NCBI RefSeq assembly: GCF_004348825.1
Contig: NZ_SMJU01000008.1
Coordinates: forward strand, 186,001 to 250,000
DNA: 64,000 bases
Direction: 5' to 3'
From: Arundinibacter roseus
Lineage (GTDB): Bacteria; Bacteroidota; Bacteroidia; Cytophagales; Spirosomataceae
A program made the position numbers and the translations under genes. This document shows positions 34,499 to 42,906 of the stretch, piece after piece; within the stretch, counting starts at the first letter, position 1; the number at the start of each line of letters is the position of its first letter. The notes under the pieces are model-generated. The model saw only the letters and a list, made by a program, of their open reading frames with translations, searched no databases and was not told where the DNA came from.

Positions 34499-36331
34499 TT
34501 GCGTCCCAATTTACCCCCTAAAAAAGACTCTACTACGCAGTCATTGCGAAAGCGTTTTTCGGCCCTGCAAAATTTACCGCCCTTTTTCCGATTAGTCTGG
34601 AATACCAACAAATCGCTGACATTGGGAAACATCCTGTTTCGACTGCTGAAATCGGGAATTCCGTTGGCCATGCTGTACATCGGCAAGGAAATTATTGACG
34701 AAATTATTCGCCTGCTGGATGCAGGCGGCTCACAGCGGTATCTGTGGATGATGGTAGCTGCCGAACTCGGCCTGACGGTTTTCTCAGATATACTAAACCG
34801 CCTGATTGGCCTTTGCGACAGCTTGTTGGGCGATCTTGTCGCCAATAAAACATCCGTAGACCTGGTGCATCACGCCGCCCGGCTCGACCTGTATCAGTTT
34901 GAAAATCCCGTATTTTACGATAAACTCGAACGTGCCCGCCGTCAAACCACGAGCCGCACGGTGTTGCTCTCGCAGGTGTTGTCGCAGATGCAGGATATCC
35001 TTTCCCTGCTACTGCTTGGCGCCGGATTAATTGCATTCAGTCCGTGGTTAATCCTCATACTGGTGGTAGCTGTCATTCCTTCTTTTTTGGGCGAAACCCA
35101 TTTCAACGAACGCAGCTACTCCCTTACCCGCAGCTGGACACCCGAGCGACGCGAGCTGGACTACCTGCGCTACATCGGTGCTAGCGCCGAAACTGCCAAA
35201 GAAATCAAGGTGTTTGGTTTGGAAAAATACCTGACCGAACGATTCAAAATGCTTTCGGATAAATACTATCTCGAAAATCGAAAAATAGCCATTAGCCGGG
35301 CTTTTTGGGGCTATTTGCTCGCTGCACTCGGAACGTTTGCGTACTACGGTGCCTACGTATTTGTGCTTTTTCAAACCATCAGCGGGCTCCTGACGGTCGG
35401 AACTATGACGTTTTTATCGGGTTCTTTTCAACGCATGCACGGCATGTTGCAGGGTATCATGAGCCGGTTTTCGAGTATTGCCGAAAGTGCGCTTTACTTA
35501 CAGGATTTATTTGATTTCTTCGCCATAGAGCCAACGATTACGGCCAATGCGGCTGGTCTGAAAATACCGGATCCGATTGAAAAAGGATTTCGGTTTGAGA
35601 ATGTCAGTTTCAAATATCCGGATAGCGAGCGCTGGGCAATACGAAACCTGAGTTTTACGCTAAATCCAAATGAAAAACTGGCACTTGTGGGCGAAAACGG
35701 GGCTGGAAAAACAACACTCGTCAAGTTACTGGCCCGGCTCTACCTTCCTACCGAAGGCCAAATTCTGCTCGATGGCCTTCCCCTGGATGCTTATAGTCTG
35801 GCTGATCTTAGGGCTAACATTGGAATTATTTTCCAGGATTTTATTCGCTACGAAATGACCGTGGCCGAAAACATCGCCGTCGGCGATATTGATCATCGGC
35901 TCGACGAAGAACTCATTGCCGATTCAGCCCAAAAGAGCCTTGCAAGCGATGTTGTCGCTCAGCTACCCGCTGGTTTTCAGCAGGTTTTGGGCAAACGATT
36001 CAAAGATGGACAGGAGCTATCGGGCGGGCAATGGCAAAAAGTGGCGCTCGCCCGTGCCTACATGCGCAACGCACAACTTGTGGTACTCGACGAACCCACC
36101 TCAGCTCTTGACGCCCGTGCCGAACATGAGGTTTTTCAGCGGTTTAGTACCTTAATAAAAGGCAAAATGGCGGTACTTATTTCCCACCGTTTTTCGACCG
36201 TCCGCATGGCTGACCGGATTTTATTTCTGGAAAATGGCACATTGCTCGAATTCGGTTCTCACGAAGAACTACTACTACTAAATGGGAAATACGCCGAACT
36301 ATTTCATTTGCAGGCGCAGGGGTATTTGTAG
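34499..36331 (+). CDS. ABC exporter, fused permease and ATPase
   Basis: A 610-residue half-transporter that should act as a homodimer. A six-helix permease domain (about residues 45-340) precedes the ATPase domain (about 365-605), with Walker A GENGAGKTT, Q-loop IIFQDF, signature LSGGQWQK, Walker B LVVLDEPTSALD and the switch histidine in ISHRFS. It resembles MsbA/BmrA-type exporters of lipids, peptides or drugs, and the substrate is open. The only plausible start is TTG 34499. A good hairpin terminator follows the stop by 36 bp, so it is a single-gene unit. Confidence 0.9.
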   Translation: MRPNLPPKKDSTTQSLRKRFSALQNLPPFFRLVWNTNKSLTLGNILFRLLKSGIPLAMLYIGKEIIDEIIRLLDAGGSQRYLWMMVAAELGLTVFSDILNRLIGLCDSLLGDLVANKTSVDLVHHAARLDLYQFENPVFYDKLERARRQTTSRTVLLSQVLSQMQDILSLLLLGAGLIAFSPWLILILVVAVIPSFLGETHFNERSYSLTRSWTPERRELDYLRYIGASAETAKEIKVFGLEKYLTERFKMLSDKYYLENRKIAISRAFWGYLLAALGTFAYYGAYVFVLFQTISGLLTVGTMTFLSGSFQRMHGMLQGIMSRFSSIAESALYLQDLFDFFAIEPTITANAAGLKIPDPIEKGFRFENVSFKYPDSERWAIRNLSFTLNPNEKLALVGENGAGKTTLVKLLARLYLPTEGQILLDGLPLDAYSLADLRANIGIIFQDFIRYEMTVAENIAVGDIDHRLDEELIADSAQKSLASDVVAQLPAGFQQVLGKRFKDGQELSGGQWQKVALARAYMRNAQLVVLDEPTSALDARAEHEVFQRFSTLIKGKMAVLISHRFSTVRMADRILFLENGTLLEFGSHEELLLLNGKYAELFHLQAQGYL

Positions 36332-36366
36332 AATCCTCGATGTTTTGAGAAAATAACACATGCACG

Positions 36367-36404
36367 AAAGTCTGCTGATTCCGTCTGGATTGGCAGACTT
36401 TTTT
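36367..36404 (+). terminator. Terminator of the ABC exporter gene
   Basis: AAAGTCTGC (36367-36375) pairs with GCAGACTTT (36393-36401), continued inside by wobble and Watson-Crick pairs to a GTCT loop, followed by Ts. Confidence 0.8.
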
Positions 36405-36482
36405 AGTAATACAATTTCCATTCTCCGTATAATATTTGGGGAAATACTCGATTTGCCGATACAAATGATGGACTTTTTGCTA

Positions 36483-36550
36483 ATTTTTGAAACCTTTTTT
36501 AACTTAAACAATACATTTCACTATATTTGAAACCATTTTTTTATTTAAAA
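36483..36550 (+). promoter_or_regulatory. susC promoter with phased direct repeat
   Basis: TATATTTG at 36522-36529 is a perfect TAnnTTTG -7 element, with TTTT 21 bp upstream. The sequence TTTGAAACC plus a T-run recurs: TTTTTGAAACCTTTTTT at 36484-36500 and TATTTGAAACCATTTTTT at 36524-36541, a shift of 40 bp, about four helical turns. One copy overlaps the -7 region, so the repeat may be a regulator site. ATG 36573 follows. Confidence 0.5.
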
Positions 36551-36572
36551 TTCATCCAAACTAAACAAGCAC

Positions 36573-39500
36573 ATGAAGAAAATTGTACAGTTTTGCATGA
36601 GTTGCCTGCTTCTGCTGTTGGGGCCAATTGCCCTGGCGCAGCAAGGGCAGATCAACGTAACGGGCAAGGTCACCACCGAAAAAGACGGCTCTACGCTGCC
36701 CGGTGTTAGTGTAGGAATCAAAGGCACATCGCAGGGAACACTGACCGATGAAAATGGAAATTTCCGGCTAATGGTACCTAATTCCAACGCTATTTTGGTT
36801 TTCAGTTCCATTGGATTTATATCCAAAGAAGAGCCCGTCGGGACCCGCACGTCGTTCACGATTTCGCTGGCCGAAGATGCCAAAATCCTGAATGAAGTGG
36901 TAGTTACGGCATTGGGTATCAGCCGGGAAAAGAAAGCGCTCGGCTACGCATCGCAACAGGTAGACAGCGAGGAACTTGTCCAAAACCGGCAGCCCAACCT
37001 TGTAAATGCCCTGCAAGGGAAAGTCGCCGGCGTAACGATCACAAGTACGGGCGGCGCACCGGGACAAGGTGCCCGGATTTTGATTCGGGGGATTAACTCA
37101 ATCGACGTCAACCGCGACAATCAGCCGCTGTTTGTAATTGATGGAATCCTGCTCGACAACAGCACCTCGACCTTTGGCCAAAGTGCCGAACTTCGGGGCA
37201 TGTCCAACCGTGCCGCAGATATAAATCCTGACGATATTGAAACCATAAATATACTTAAAGGTGGTGCCGCAACGGCACTTTACGGTCTGCGGGGAGCCAA
37301 TGGTGTAGTAGTTATTACGACAAAATCGGGAAAATCCGGTTCGCTTCGGGCCAATTTCAGCAGCACTTTTGGCACAGAAAACGTTAATAAATTTCCGGAA
37401 GTACAAGATAAGTACACAATCGGTTATAGCGGGGTATATAATCCACAGGATTTTTTCCCTTCCTGGGGACCAACTATCGCCGAAGCCCGGCAGATTGATC
37501 CCACGCATCCTGAAAAACTATACAACCATTTTAAGGATGCCTACCAAACCGGAAAGCAGTTTCAGAATAATCTTTCGTTCTCCGGCGGAACCGATAAAGT
37601 AACGTTCCTTTCGTCGCTTTCACATCTCCACCACGAAGGGGTTATTCCGTTTACGAGCTTCGACAAATACTCCATACGGCTAAATACGCAGGTAAAGTTC
37701 ACCGAAAAATTCTCCACAAGTGCCAATCTTAATTTTGTAAATTCGGGTGGTGAGCGCTACAATGCCGATCGGTTCAGTGAAAGCCTCAGCTATTGGTCGC
37801 CTCGCTACGATGTGCGCGATTATATCAAACCCGACGGTACGATGAACACCTATGGCAACAATAATCCGCTCTATGGCGCACTGACTAACAAGCTGGAAGA
37901 CAACGTAAACCGACTCATTGGCGGGCTCAATTTTAATTACTCTCCCCTCAATTGGCTATCATTCAACTACCGGGTCGGTATCGACACTTACTCAGAAAAC
38001 CGGACTCGTACTGCACCCGGTCCAAGAGGATTTGCGGATGAATATGTGTACGAAGACAACGGTATGGGTTTTGTGTATCAGTACAATACCTCCTTCCGGT
38101 CGCTGACGTCAACTTTTACCGCAAGCGGCACCACACAGCTGGGCGAAAACCTAAAAGGAACGCTGCGTTTAGGACATGATTTGTACGAACGCCGCATTCG
38201 CAGCTTTGGAGCAGAAGGCAACGAACTAACGGTTTACAATTATTTTGATCTCCGAAACGCCAAGACTATCACACCCGCACAAGGGGCAGAAGATTACCGG
38301 TTGATGGGGGTTTTTGGTGAATTAACTTTTGATTACAAAGATTTCTTATACCTCACTTTTACAGGACGAAATGACATTACCTCATCGCTTCGGCAGCCCA
38401 ATAATTCTTTCTTTTATCCTTCCGCGAGCGTTGGGTATGTCTTCTCACAGCACTTTGATTTACCTACTTACCTAAGTCTTGGGAAAGTGCGGGCTTCGTA
38501 TGCCAAAATCGGAAAAGATGCGCTCCCCTACTCTACAACCACGGGCTTTGCGTCATATACCAACCTCCCCACCGGCCTGACGGGCTTTACCCGCGGCGCC
38601 CTGCTAGGCGATCCTAACCTACGGCCGGAATTTACTGAAACTCTCGAAACCGGACTTGAACTGGGCTTTTTCGGAAATCGACTGGGCGTTGATTTGACGT
38701 ACTATCATTCGTTGAGTAAAGATCAGATAATCAATGTAAATGTTTCTTCATCAACAGGTTATGTTCGCGCAGCAATTAACTCAGGCACCATGCGAAATCA
38801 GGGAGTGGAACTTGTCCTGCGCGGTCGACCGATCCAGAAAACGAACTTTTCGTGGGATGTAAACTTAAATTTCTCCGCCAATCGTAACAAAATTCTGAGC
38901 ATTCGCGAGGGGCTTACTGAAATAACTTATGCGTCGCAATTTGGCTATTCGGGTGCTACCACGACCATGAAACTCCTGGCTGGGCAAGCCTACGGAAATC
39001 TATACGGGACGAGCATGCAGCGCTACTACGAAAACAGCGCCGAAGAAGATCCGCTGCTTTTGGACCGAAGCCGGCCAATCGTCATTGGTGCCAATGGATT
39101 TCCGGTGCGTAATACTACCCAAAAACTTCTTGGCAACTCGCTGCCCGACTGGATTGGCGGCCTCAACAACAATTTCCGCTACCGCGACTTCACGCTTTCA
39201 GCCTTGTTTGACGCCCGCGTAGGACAGGAGCGTTACAATCAGTTGGGCAATTTCTTCTCGGCCTTTGGTATTGCAAAGTATACCGAAAATCGCGACGAAA
39301 CTATCGTATTTGATGGGGTTTTGGCCGATGGCACACCCAATACAAAACCTGTCTTTTTGGGACAGGGCGTTGGGCCCGATGGCGTTAATTATGGCAACGG
39401 CTACTACCGAAACGTACACCGAACGCTGTCCGAAAACTTCATTGAAGATGCATCGTGGGTACGGCTGCGGTCGCTGCGGCTTGCGTACAATTTGCCCGGA

Positions 39501-39695
39501 AGTTTATTGGAAAAGAGTCTGTTTCGTAGTATTCAGCTGAGCGTAACCGGAAACAATCTTTGGCTTGGCACTAAGTACACAGGCTACGACCCCGAAACAA
39601 GTTCCAATTCCAGTGGCAGCAACGTAGACGGTTTCAGCGGTTTTACCTATCCCGCAGTGCGTAGCTTTTTGTTTACGCTAAATGTAGGATTCTAA
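36573..39695 (+). CDS. SusC/RagA-family TonB-dependent outer-membrane transporter
   Basis: A 1040-residue importer. Signal peptide, then a carboxypeptidase-regulatory-like domain (about 27-100, VTGKVTTEKDGSTLPGVSV), a plug domain (about 110-230, containing NALQGKVAGVTIT, RGINSI and the SusC signature VIDGILLD) and a 22-strand barrel to the C-terminus. With its SusD lipoprotein (next gene) it should form a pedal-bin complex that takes up an oligomeric nutrient using TonB energy. No sigma/anti-sigma pair or hybrid two-component regulator is adjacent, but a phased repeat precedes the gene. Its substrate cannot be read from the sequence. Confidence 0.95.
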   Translation: MKKIVQFCMSCLLLLLGPIALAQQGQINVTGKVTTEKDGSTLPGVSVGIKGTSQGTLTDENGNFRLMVPNSNAILVFSSIGFISKEEPVGTRTSFTISLAEDAKILNEVVVTALGISREKKALGYASQQVDSEELVQNRQPNLVNALQGKVAGVTITSTGGAPGQGARILIRGINSIDVNRDNQPLFVIDGILLDNSTSTFGQSAELRGMSNRAADINPDDIETINILKGGAATALYGLRGANGVVVITTKSGKSGSLRANFSSTFGTENVNKFPEVQDKYTIGYSGVYNPQDFFPSWGPTIAEARQIDPTHPEKLYNHFKDAYQTGKQFQNNLSFSGGTDKVTFLSSLSHLHHEGVIPFTSFDKYSIRLNTQVKFTEKFSTSANLNFVNSGGERYNADRFSESLSYWSPRYDVRDYIKPDGTMNTYGNNNPLYGALTNKLEDNVNRLIGGLNFNYSPLNWLSFNYRVGIDTYSENRTRTAPGPRGFADEYVYEDNGMGFVYQYNTSFRSLTSTFTASGTTQLGENLKGTLRLGHDLYERRIRSFGAEGNELTVYNYFDLRNAKTITPAQGAEDYRLMGVFGELTFDYKDFLYLTFTGRNDITSSLRQPNNSFFYPSASVGYVFSQHFDLPTYLSLGKVRASYAKIGKDALPYSTTTGFASYTNLPTGLTGFTRGALLGDPNLRPEFTETLETGLELGFFGNRLGVDLTYYHSLSKDQIINVNVSSSTGYVRAAINSGTMRNQGVELVLRGRPIQKTNFSWDVNLNFSANRNKILSIREGLTEITYASQFGYSGATTTMKLLAGQAYGNLYGTSMQRYYENSAEEDPLLLDRSRPIVIGANGFPVRNTTQKLLGNSLPDWIGGLNNNFRYRDFTLSALFDARVGQERYNQLGNFFSAFGIAKYTENRDETIVFDGVLADGTPNTKPVFLGQGVGPDGVNYGNGYYRNVHRTLSENFIEDASWVRLRSLRLAYNLPGSLLEKSLFRSIQLSVTGNNLWLGTKYTGYDPETSSNSSGSNVDGFSGFTYPAVRSFLFTLNVGF

Positions 39696-39723
39696 AAATT
39701 CATTTTTGAAAAAAATTGATCTT

Positions 39724-41142
39724 ATGAAAAAATATAGTCAATATATACTGCTTACGCTCGCGTTGCTCCTCACAGCTGGGCTCAGCGGCTGCGAGAATTA
39801 CTTTGATTTAAACGAAAATCCAAACCTGATTTCTAACCCGCCGCTCAATTCGCTGCTGTCTACAACTACTCAAAAGACGGCACTAAACTCGCAAAGTATG
39901 GCTAATATCACCTCTTACTTTGTGCAATATCTGGCAAGTCCGGGCTCGGGTGGATCTACCGATACGTATCAGGAAACCGACTATACAGGCACCTGGGACG
40001 CTATTTACTACGCAATGGCCGACCTGACCGATATGAAACGGCTAGCCGACGAGCAAAATGCCGCTGAGTACGCAGGCGTAGCCAATGTGTTGCTGGCTTA
40101 TCATCTCAATCTCATCGCTGATAGTTTTGGCAGCGGGCCGTTCAGTGCTGCTTTCACGGGAGACCCGCTGATTCCGCCCTACGATTCGGAAGAAGAAATG
40201 TACACCACGGCTATGGGATTGCTTGATAACGCAATAACCGAGCTGTCGCGCACGGATTCAAATATTCGGCTAAGTGCTGCCGACGACCTTATTCATCAGG
40301 GAAACATTGCCAAATGGATCAAAACGGCCTACGCCCTCAAAGCCCGGATGCTTAACAAAATCTCCGGCCAAAGTGCCTACAACCCGCAGGCGGTTCTGGC
40401 TGCCGTGGAAAAATCCTATACATCCAAGGCCGACGACGCGCAGATGAGCACTTTCTTATTACGCAATCCATGGGCACAGGTTGCCCGAAACAATGCTGCT
40501 TTGGTGCTGAATGGATGGCTTTCGGAGCAACTCGTCGATCATCTGAACGGGACTACCTACGGGGTGTTTGATCCAAGAATTGAAAAAATTACGGACAAAA
40601 CAATCAATGATGTCTATAAAGGAACCGTGAATGGACAAGGCAATGTAGGAGGAAATAATACGGTGAAAGATGAAAGCTATATTTCTTTGAACTCACCATT
40701 AACCGGCGACGACTCCCCGCTGTTGATCGTGACCTACGCCGAAATGAAGATGGTCGAAGCAGAAGCGGCCTTCCGGGCCGGAGATCGCGCCCGTGCCTAT
40801 GCCGCCTATCAGGAAGGAATTCGCGCGCACATGGAAAAGTTGCAGGTAGCAGCTGCGGCTATTGACGGGTACCTCGCCAATCCGACCGTTACGCCTGGCG
40901 CCGGAGCGCTATCTTTGGCGCTGATTTTTAAGGAAAAATACGTAGTAACTTACCTTAATCCCGAAGCCTGGAACGACGCCCGCCGGTTTGACTATCAGTA
41001 CAAAGATTTCACGTTGCCAGTAAATGCAGCATTGCCAACGTTTATCCGCAGGGTAGCATATCCAAGTGCCGAATTGGCCGAAAACGGGCAAAATGTACCC
41101 GACGTGGGAGCACTTTCGGATGAGCTTTGGTGGGATAAGTAA
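39724..41142 (+). CDS. SusD/RagB-family surface lipoprotein
   Basis: A 472-residue nutrient-binding lipoprotein and lid of the SusC channel. The signal peptide ends LSGC, the lipidation site, followed by ENYFDLNENPNLI. The SusD helical TPR-like core is recognisable, for example WIKTAYALKARMLNKISG and TYAEMKMVEAEAAFRAGD; the type with this ending belongs to the SusD-like group. ATG 39724 is preferred over the in-frame TTG at 39706. The gene is 28 bp after susC and is closed by a strong terminator, so susCD form a two-gene operon. Confidence 0.93.
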   Translation: MKKYSQYILLTLALLLTAGLSGCENYFDLNENPNLISNPPLNSLLSTTTQKTALNSQSMANITSYFVQYLASPGSGGSTDTYQETDYTGTWDAIYYAMADLTDMKRLADEQNAAEYAGVANVLLAYHLNLIADSFGSGPFSAAFTGDPLIPPYDSEEEMYTTAMGLLDNAITELSRTDSNIRLSAADDLIHQGNIAKWIKTAYALKARMLNKISGQSAYNPQAVLAAVEKSYTSKADDAQMSTFLLRNPWAQVARNNAALVLNGWLSEQLVDHLNGTTYGVFDPRIEKITDKTINDVYKGTVNGQGNVGGNNTVKDESYISLNSPLTGDDSPLLIVTYAEMKMVEAEAAFRAGDRARAYAAYQEGIRAHMEKLQVAAAAIDGYLANPTVTPGAGALSLALIFKEKYVVTYLNPEAWNDARRFDYQYKDFTLPVNAALPTFIRRVAYPSAELAENGQNVPDVGALSDELWWDK

Positions 41143-41168
41143 CAGCCTGCTTTCAGGTAAATTGAATC

Positions 41169-41224
41169 TCTATGCTTTTGGAAAAAGGAGTTGTTTTCCT
41201 TTCCCAAAAGCATAGATTTTTTTT
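41169..41224 (+). terminator. Terminator of the susCD operon
   Basis: TCTATGCTTTTGG (41169-41181) pairs with CCAAAAGCATAGA (41204-41216), 13 perfect bp with further internal pairs, followed by eight Ts. It separates susD from the haem-binding gene and excludes a start for that gene upstream of 41216. Confidence 0.9.
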
Positions 41225-41280
41225 GGTGGCGGCTTTTACCTACATTTCTACCTAACTCTCACTTAACCTTCTTCTTTGTT

Positions 41281-41784
41281 ATGATTAAGAAAATAGCTCT
41301 TGGCCTGCTCGCCATTTTGGTGATGATCCAGTTTATTCGGCCTGAAAAGAACGTTTCGGATGACCGCACCTATGATATTTCGACGGCCTACGCTATTCCG
41401 GACGATGTGGCAAACACCCTCGAAGTGGCCTGTAACGACTGCCACAGCAACAAAACCCGCTACCCGTGGTACGCTGAGATTCAGCCCGTGGCGTGGTTTC
41501 TGGACGATCATGTGCAGGACGGAAAGCGGCATCTTAACTTTTCGACCTTTACCAAACTTCCGATTGCCGTTCAGAACCATAAGCTGGAAGAAACCCTCGA
41601 AATGGTAGAAGCGGGAGAAATGCCGCTGAAATCGTACACCAATTTTGGGTTACATCCAGAGGCAAAAATCACCTACGAGCAGCGGCAGGCCATTATTCAG
41701 TGGGCACGCGCGCAAATGGACACTTTGAAGGCTAACTATCCCGCCGATAGTCTTAAAATGAAGCCCCGCAAGCCTACTTCTTGA
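41281..41784 (+). CDS. Haem-binding-domain protein (Haem_bd type)
   Basis: A 167-residue exported protein. A hydrophobic N-terminal helix (IALGLLAILVMIQFI) is followed by RPEKN and a CNDCHSNKTRYPWYAEIQP segment; the C-x-x-C-H motif binds one c-type haem. NVSDD, the Trp-Tyr pair and SYTNFGLHPEA-type ending fit the Haem_bd family, whose members are probably periplasmic electron carriers. ATG 41281 is the start, since the longer frame from 41191 begins inside the susD terminator. It precedes the dienelactone-hydrolase-like gene by 98 bp on the same strand. Confidence 0.87.
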   Translation: MIKKIALGLLAILVMIQFIRPEKNVSDDRTYDISTAYAIPDDVANTLEVACNDCHSNKTRYPWYAEIQPVAWFLDDHVQDGKRHLNFSTFTKLPIAVQNHKLEETLEMVEAGEMPLKSYTNFGLHPEAKITYEQRQAIIQWARAQMDTLKANYPADSLKMKPRKPTS

Positions 41785-41882
41785 GTTTTTTCCGGGAAGG
41801 CAAATGTGGTGTTTTAAACAAAAAGTTTCTAAATAAGTAGTTTGGAAAGCACTGGTAAATCATTTAAATCACAACCGACCTT

Positions 41883-42758
41883 ATGACAAAAATTCTTGCG
41901 CTCATTCCGCTGTTTCTGATCAGCACTTTTGGGATCATTTTCATGCCCGGGCAGCCCGATGCCGATTCGGCACCAATTCCGATTTGTCATACCATTCTAC
42001 CTGAAACCGATGGCATGAAGCAATTTGCGCTCGATCCGGCTTTTCAGGCGCTTCACCTCACCCCACTACCGCTTGACTATGAGGGCATTGGCAAAAAGAT
42101 AACCTTTACTGCTCCCGACGGAAAAGACGCTTCCGGCTATTTTATCAAGGCCAAAAAGAAAAGCGACAAATGGCTTTTTGTGTATCAGGAATGGTGGGGA
42201 CTCAATGACTACATTCGGCGACAATCGGATACATTTTACAAAGATCTGGGCGAAGATGTAAACGTACTTGCATTGGATATGTACGATGGCCAATCGACAG
42301 ATAATCCGCAGGAAGCCGGCAAATTAATGTCTGGTACGAGCGAAACCCGCCTGACGAGTATCGTACAGGGTGGCTATGCCTATGCCGGCACCAAAGCGCA
42401 GGTAGCAAGCGTTGGCTGGTGTTTTGGTGGCGGGTGGTCGCTGCGCTCAGCTTTGCTTGGCGGCAAAAATAACGTGGGTTCGGTGATGTACTACGGCATG
42501 CCTACGCAGGATACCGAATGGCTACAAACGCTCAACAGCGATGTATTGGGGCTTTTTGCTACCGAGCAGCGGATTTCAAAAGAGGTAATCGCGCAGTTTG
42601 ATGCCAACATGAAGAAAGCCGGTAAAACCCTGACCTACAAGATTTTTCCCGGTGTACATGGTTTTGCCAATCCGAGTAACCCAAAATTCGACGAAGCCGG
42701 TGCCAAAGAAGCCTACGGCATGGCGCTGAGCTATTTGAAGAAACGCCTGAAGGTGTAG
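41883..42758 (+). CDS. Secreted dienelactone-hydrolase-family protein
   Basis: A 291-residue exported alpha/beta hydrolase. The N-terminal signal peptide is followed by the dienelactone hydrolase fold (about 70-290): VYQEWWGLNDYIR, VLALDMYDGQ, the nucleophile elbow GWCFGGGWS with Cys180, and His259 in FPGVHGFANP. Where the family normally has the catalytic aspartate, this protein reads LFATEQRIS, so Glu228 or Gln229 replaces it. Activity on an ester or lactone is therefore likely but not certain. It ends in a strong terminator. The neighbouring oxidase-like proteins make a sugar lactone a possible substrate. Confidence 0.85.
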   Translation: MTKILALIPLFLISTFGIIFMPGQPDADSAPIPICHTILPETDGMKQFALDPAFQALHLTPLPLDYEGIGKKITFTAPDGKDASGYFIKAKKKSDKWLFVYQEWWGLNDYIRRQSDTFYKDLGEDVNVLALDMYDGQSTDNPQEAGKLMSGTSETRLTSIVQGGYAYAGTKAQVASVGWCFGGGWSLRSALLGGKNNVGSVMYYGMPTQDTEWLQTLNSDVLGLFATEQRISKEVIAQFDANMKKAGKTLTYKIFPGVHGFANPSNPKFDEAGAKEAYGMALSYLKKRLKV

Positions 42759-42778
42759 ATGCTATTTTTTATGAAGTG

Positions 42779-42816
42779 GGCCCATAAAGTTTTTGAAACT
42801 TTGTGGGCCTTTTTTG
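42779..42816 (+). terminator. Terminator of the dienelactone-hydrolase-like gene
   Basis: GGCCCATAAAGTTT pairs with AAACTTTGTGGGCC across a TTG loop (one G-T wobble), followed by TTTTTTG. Confidence 0.9.
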
Positions 42817-42842
42817 TGGCGAAAAATACCACTGCTAATTCA

Positions 42843-42885
42843 CAAAAAAAGCCCAATAAGATTTCTTTTGAAACCTTATTGGGCT
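42843..42885 (-). terminator. Terminator of the propeller/cytochrome gene
   Basis: On the minus strand AGCCCAATAAG (42885-42875) pairs with CTTATTGGGCT (42860-42850), 11 perfect bp, followed by a run of seven Ts. It lies 22 bp after the stop of the minus-strand gene. Confidence 0.9.
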
Positions 42886-42906
42886 AAACTAAGAATATCT
42901 GGAATG

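Noticed and set aside
41191-41280. Longer N-terminus for the haem-binding protein
   Set aside because: The extension would begin inside the susD terminator hairpin; ATG 41281 directly precedes the hydrophobic signal.
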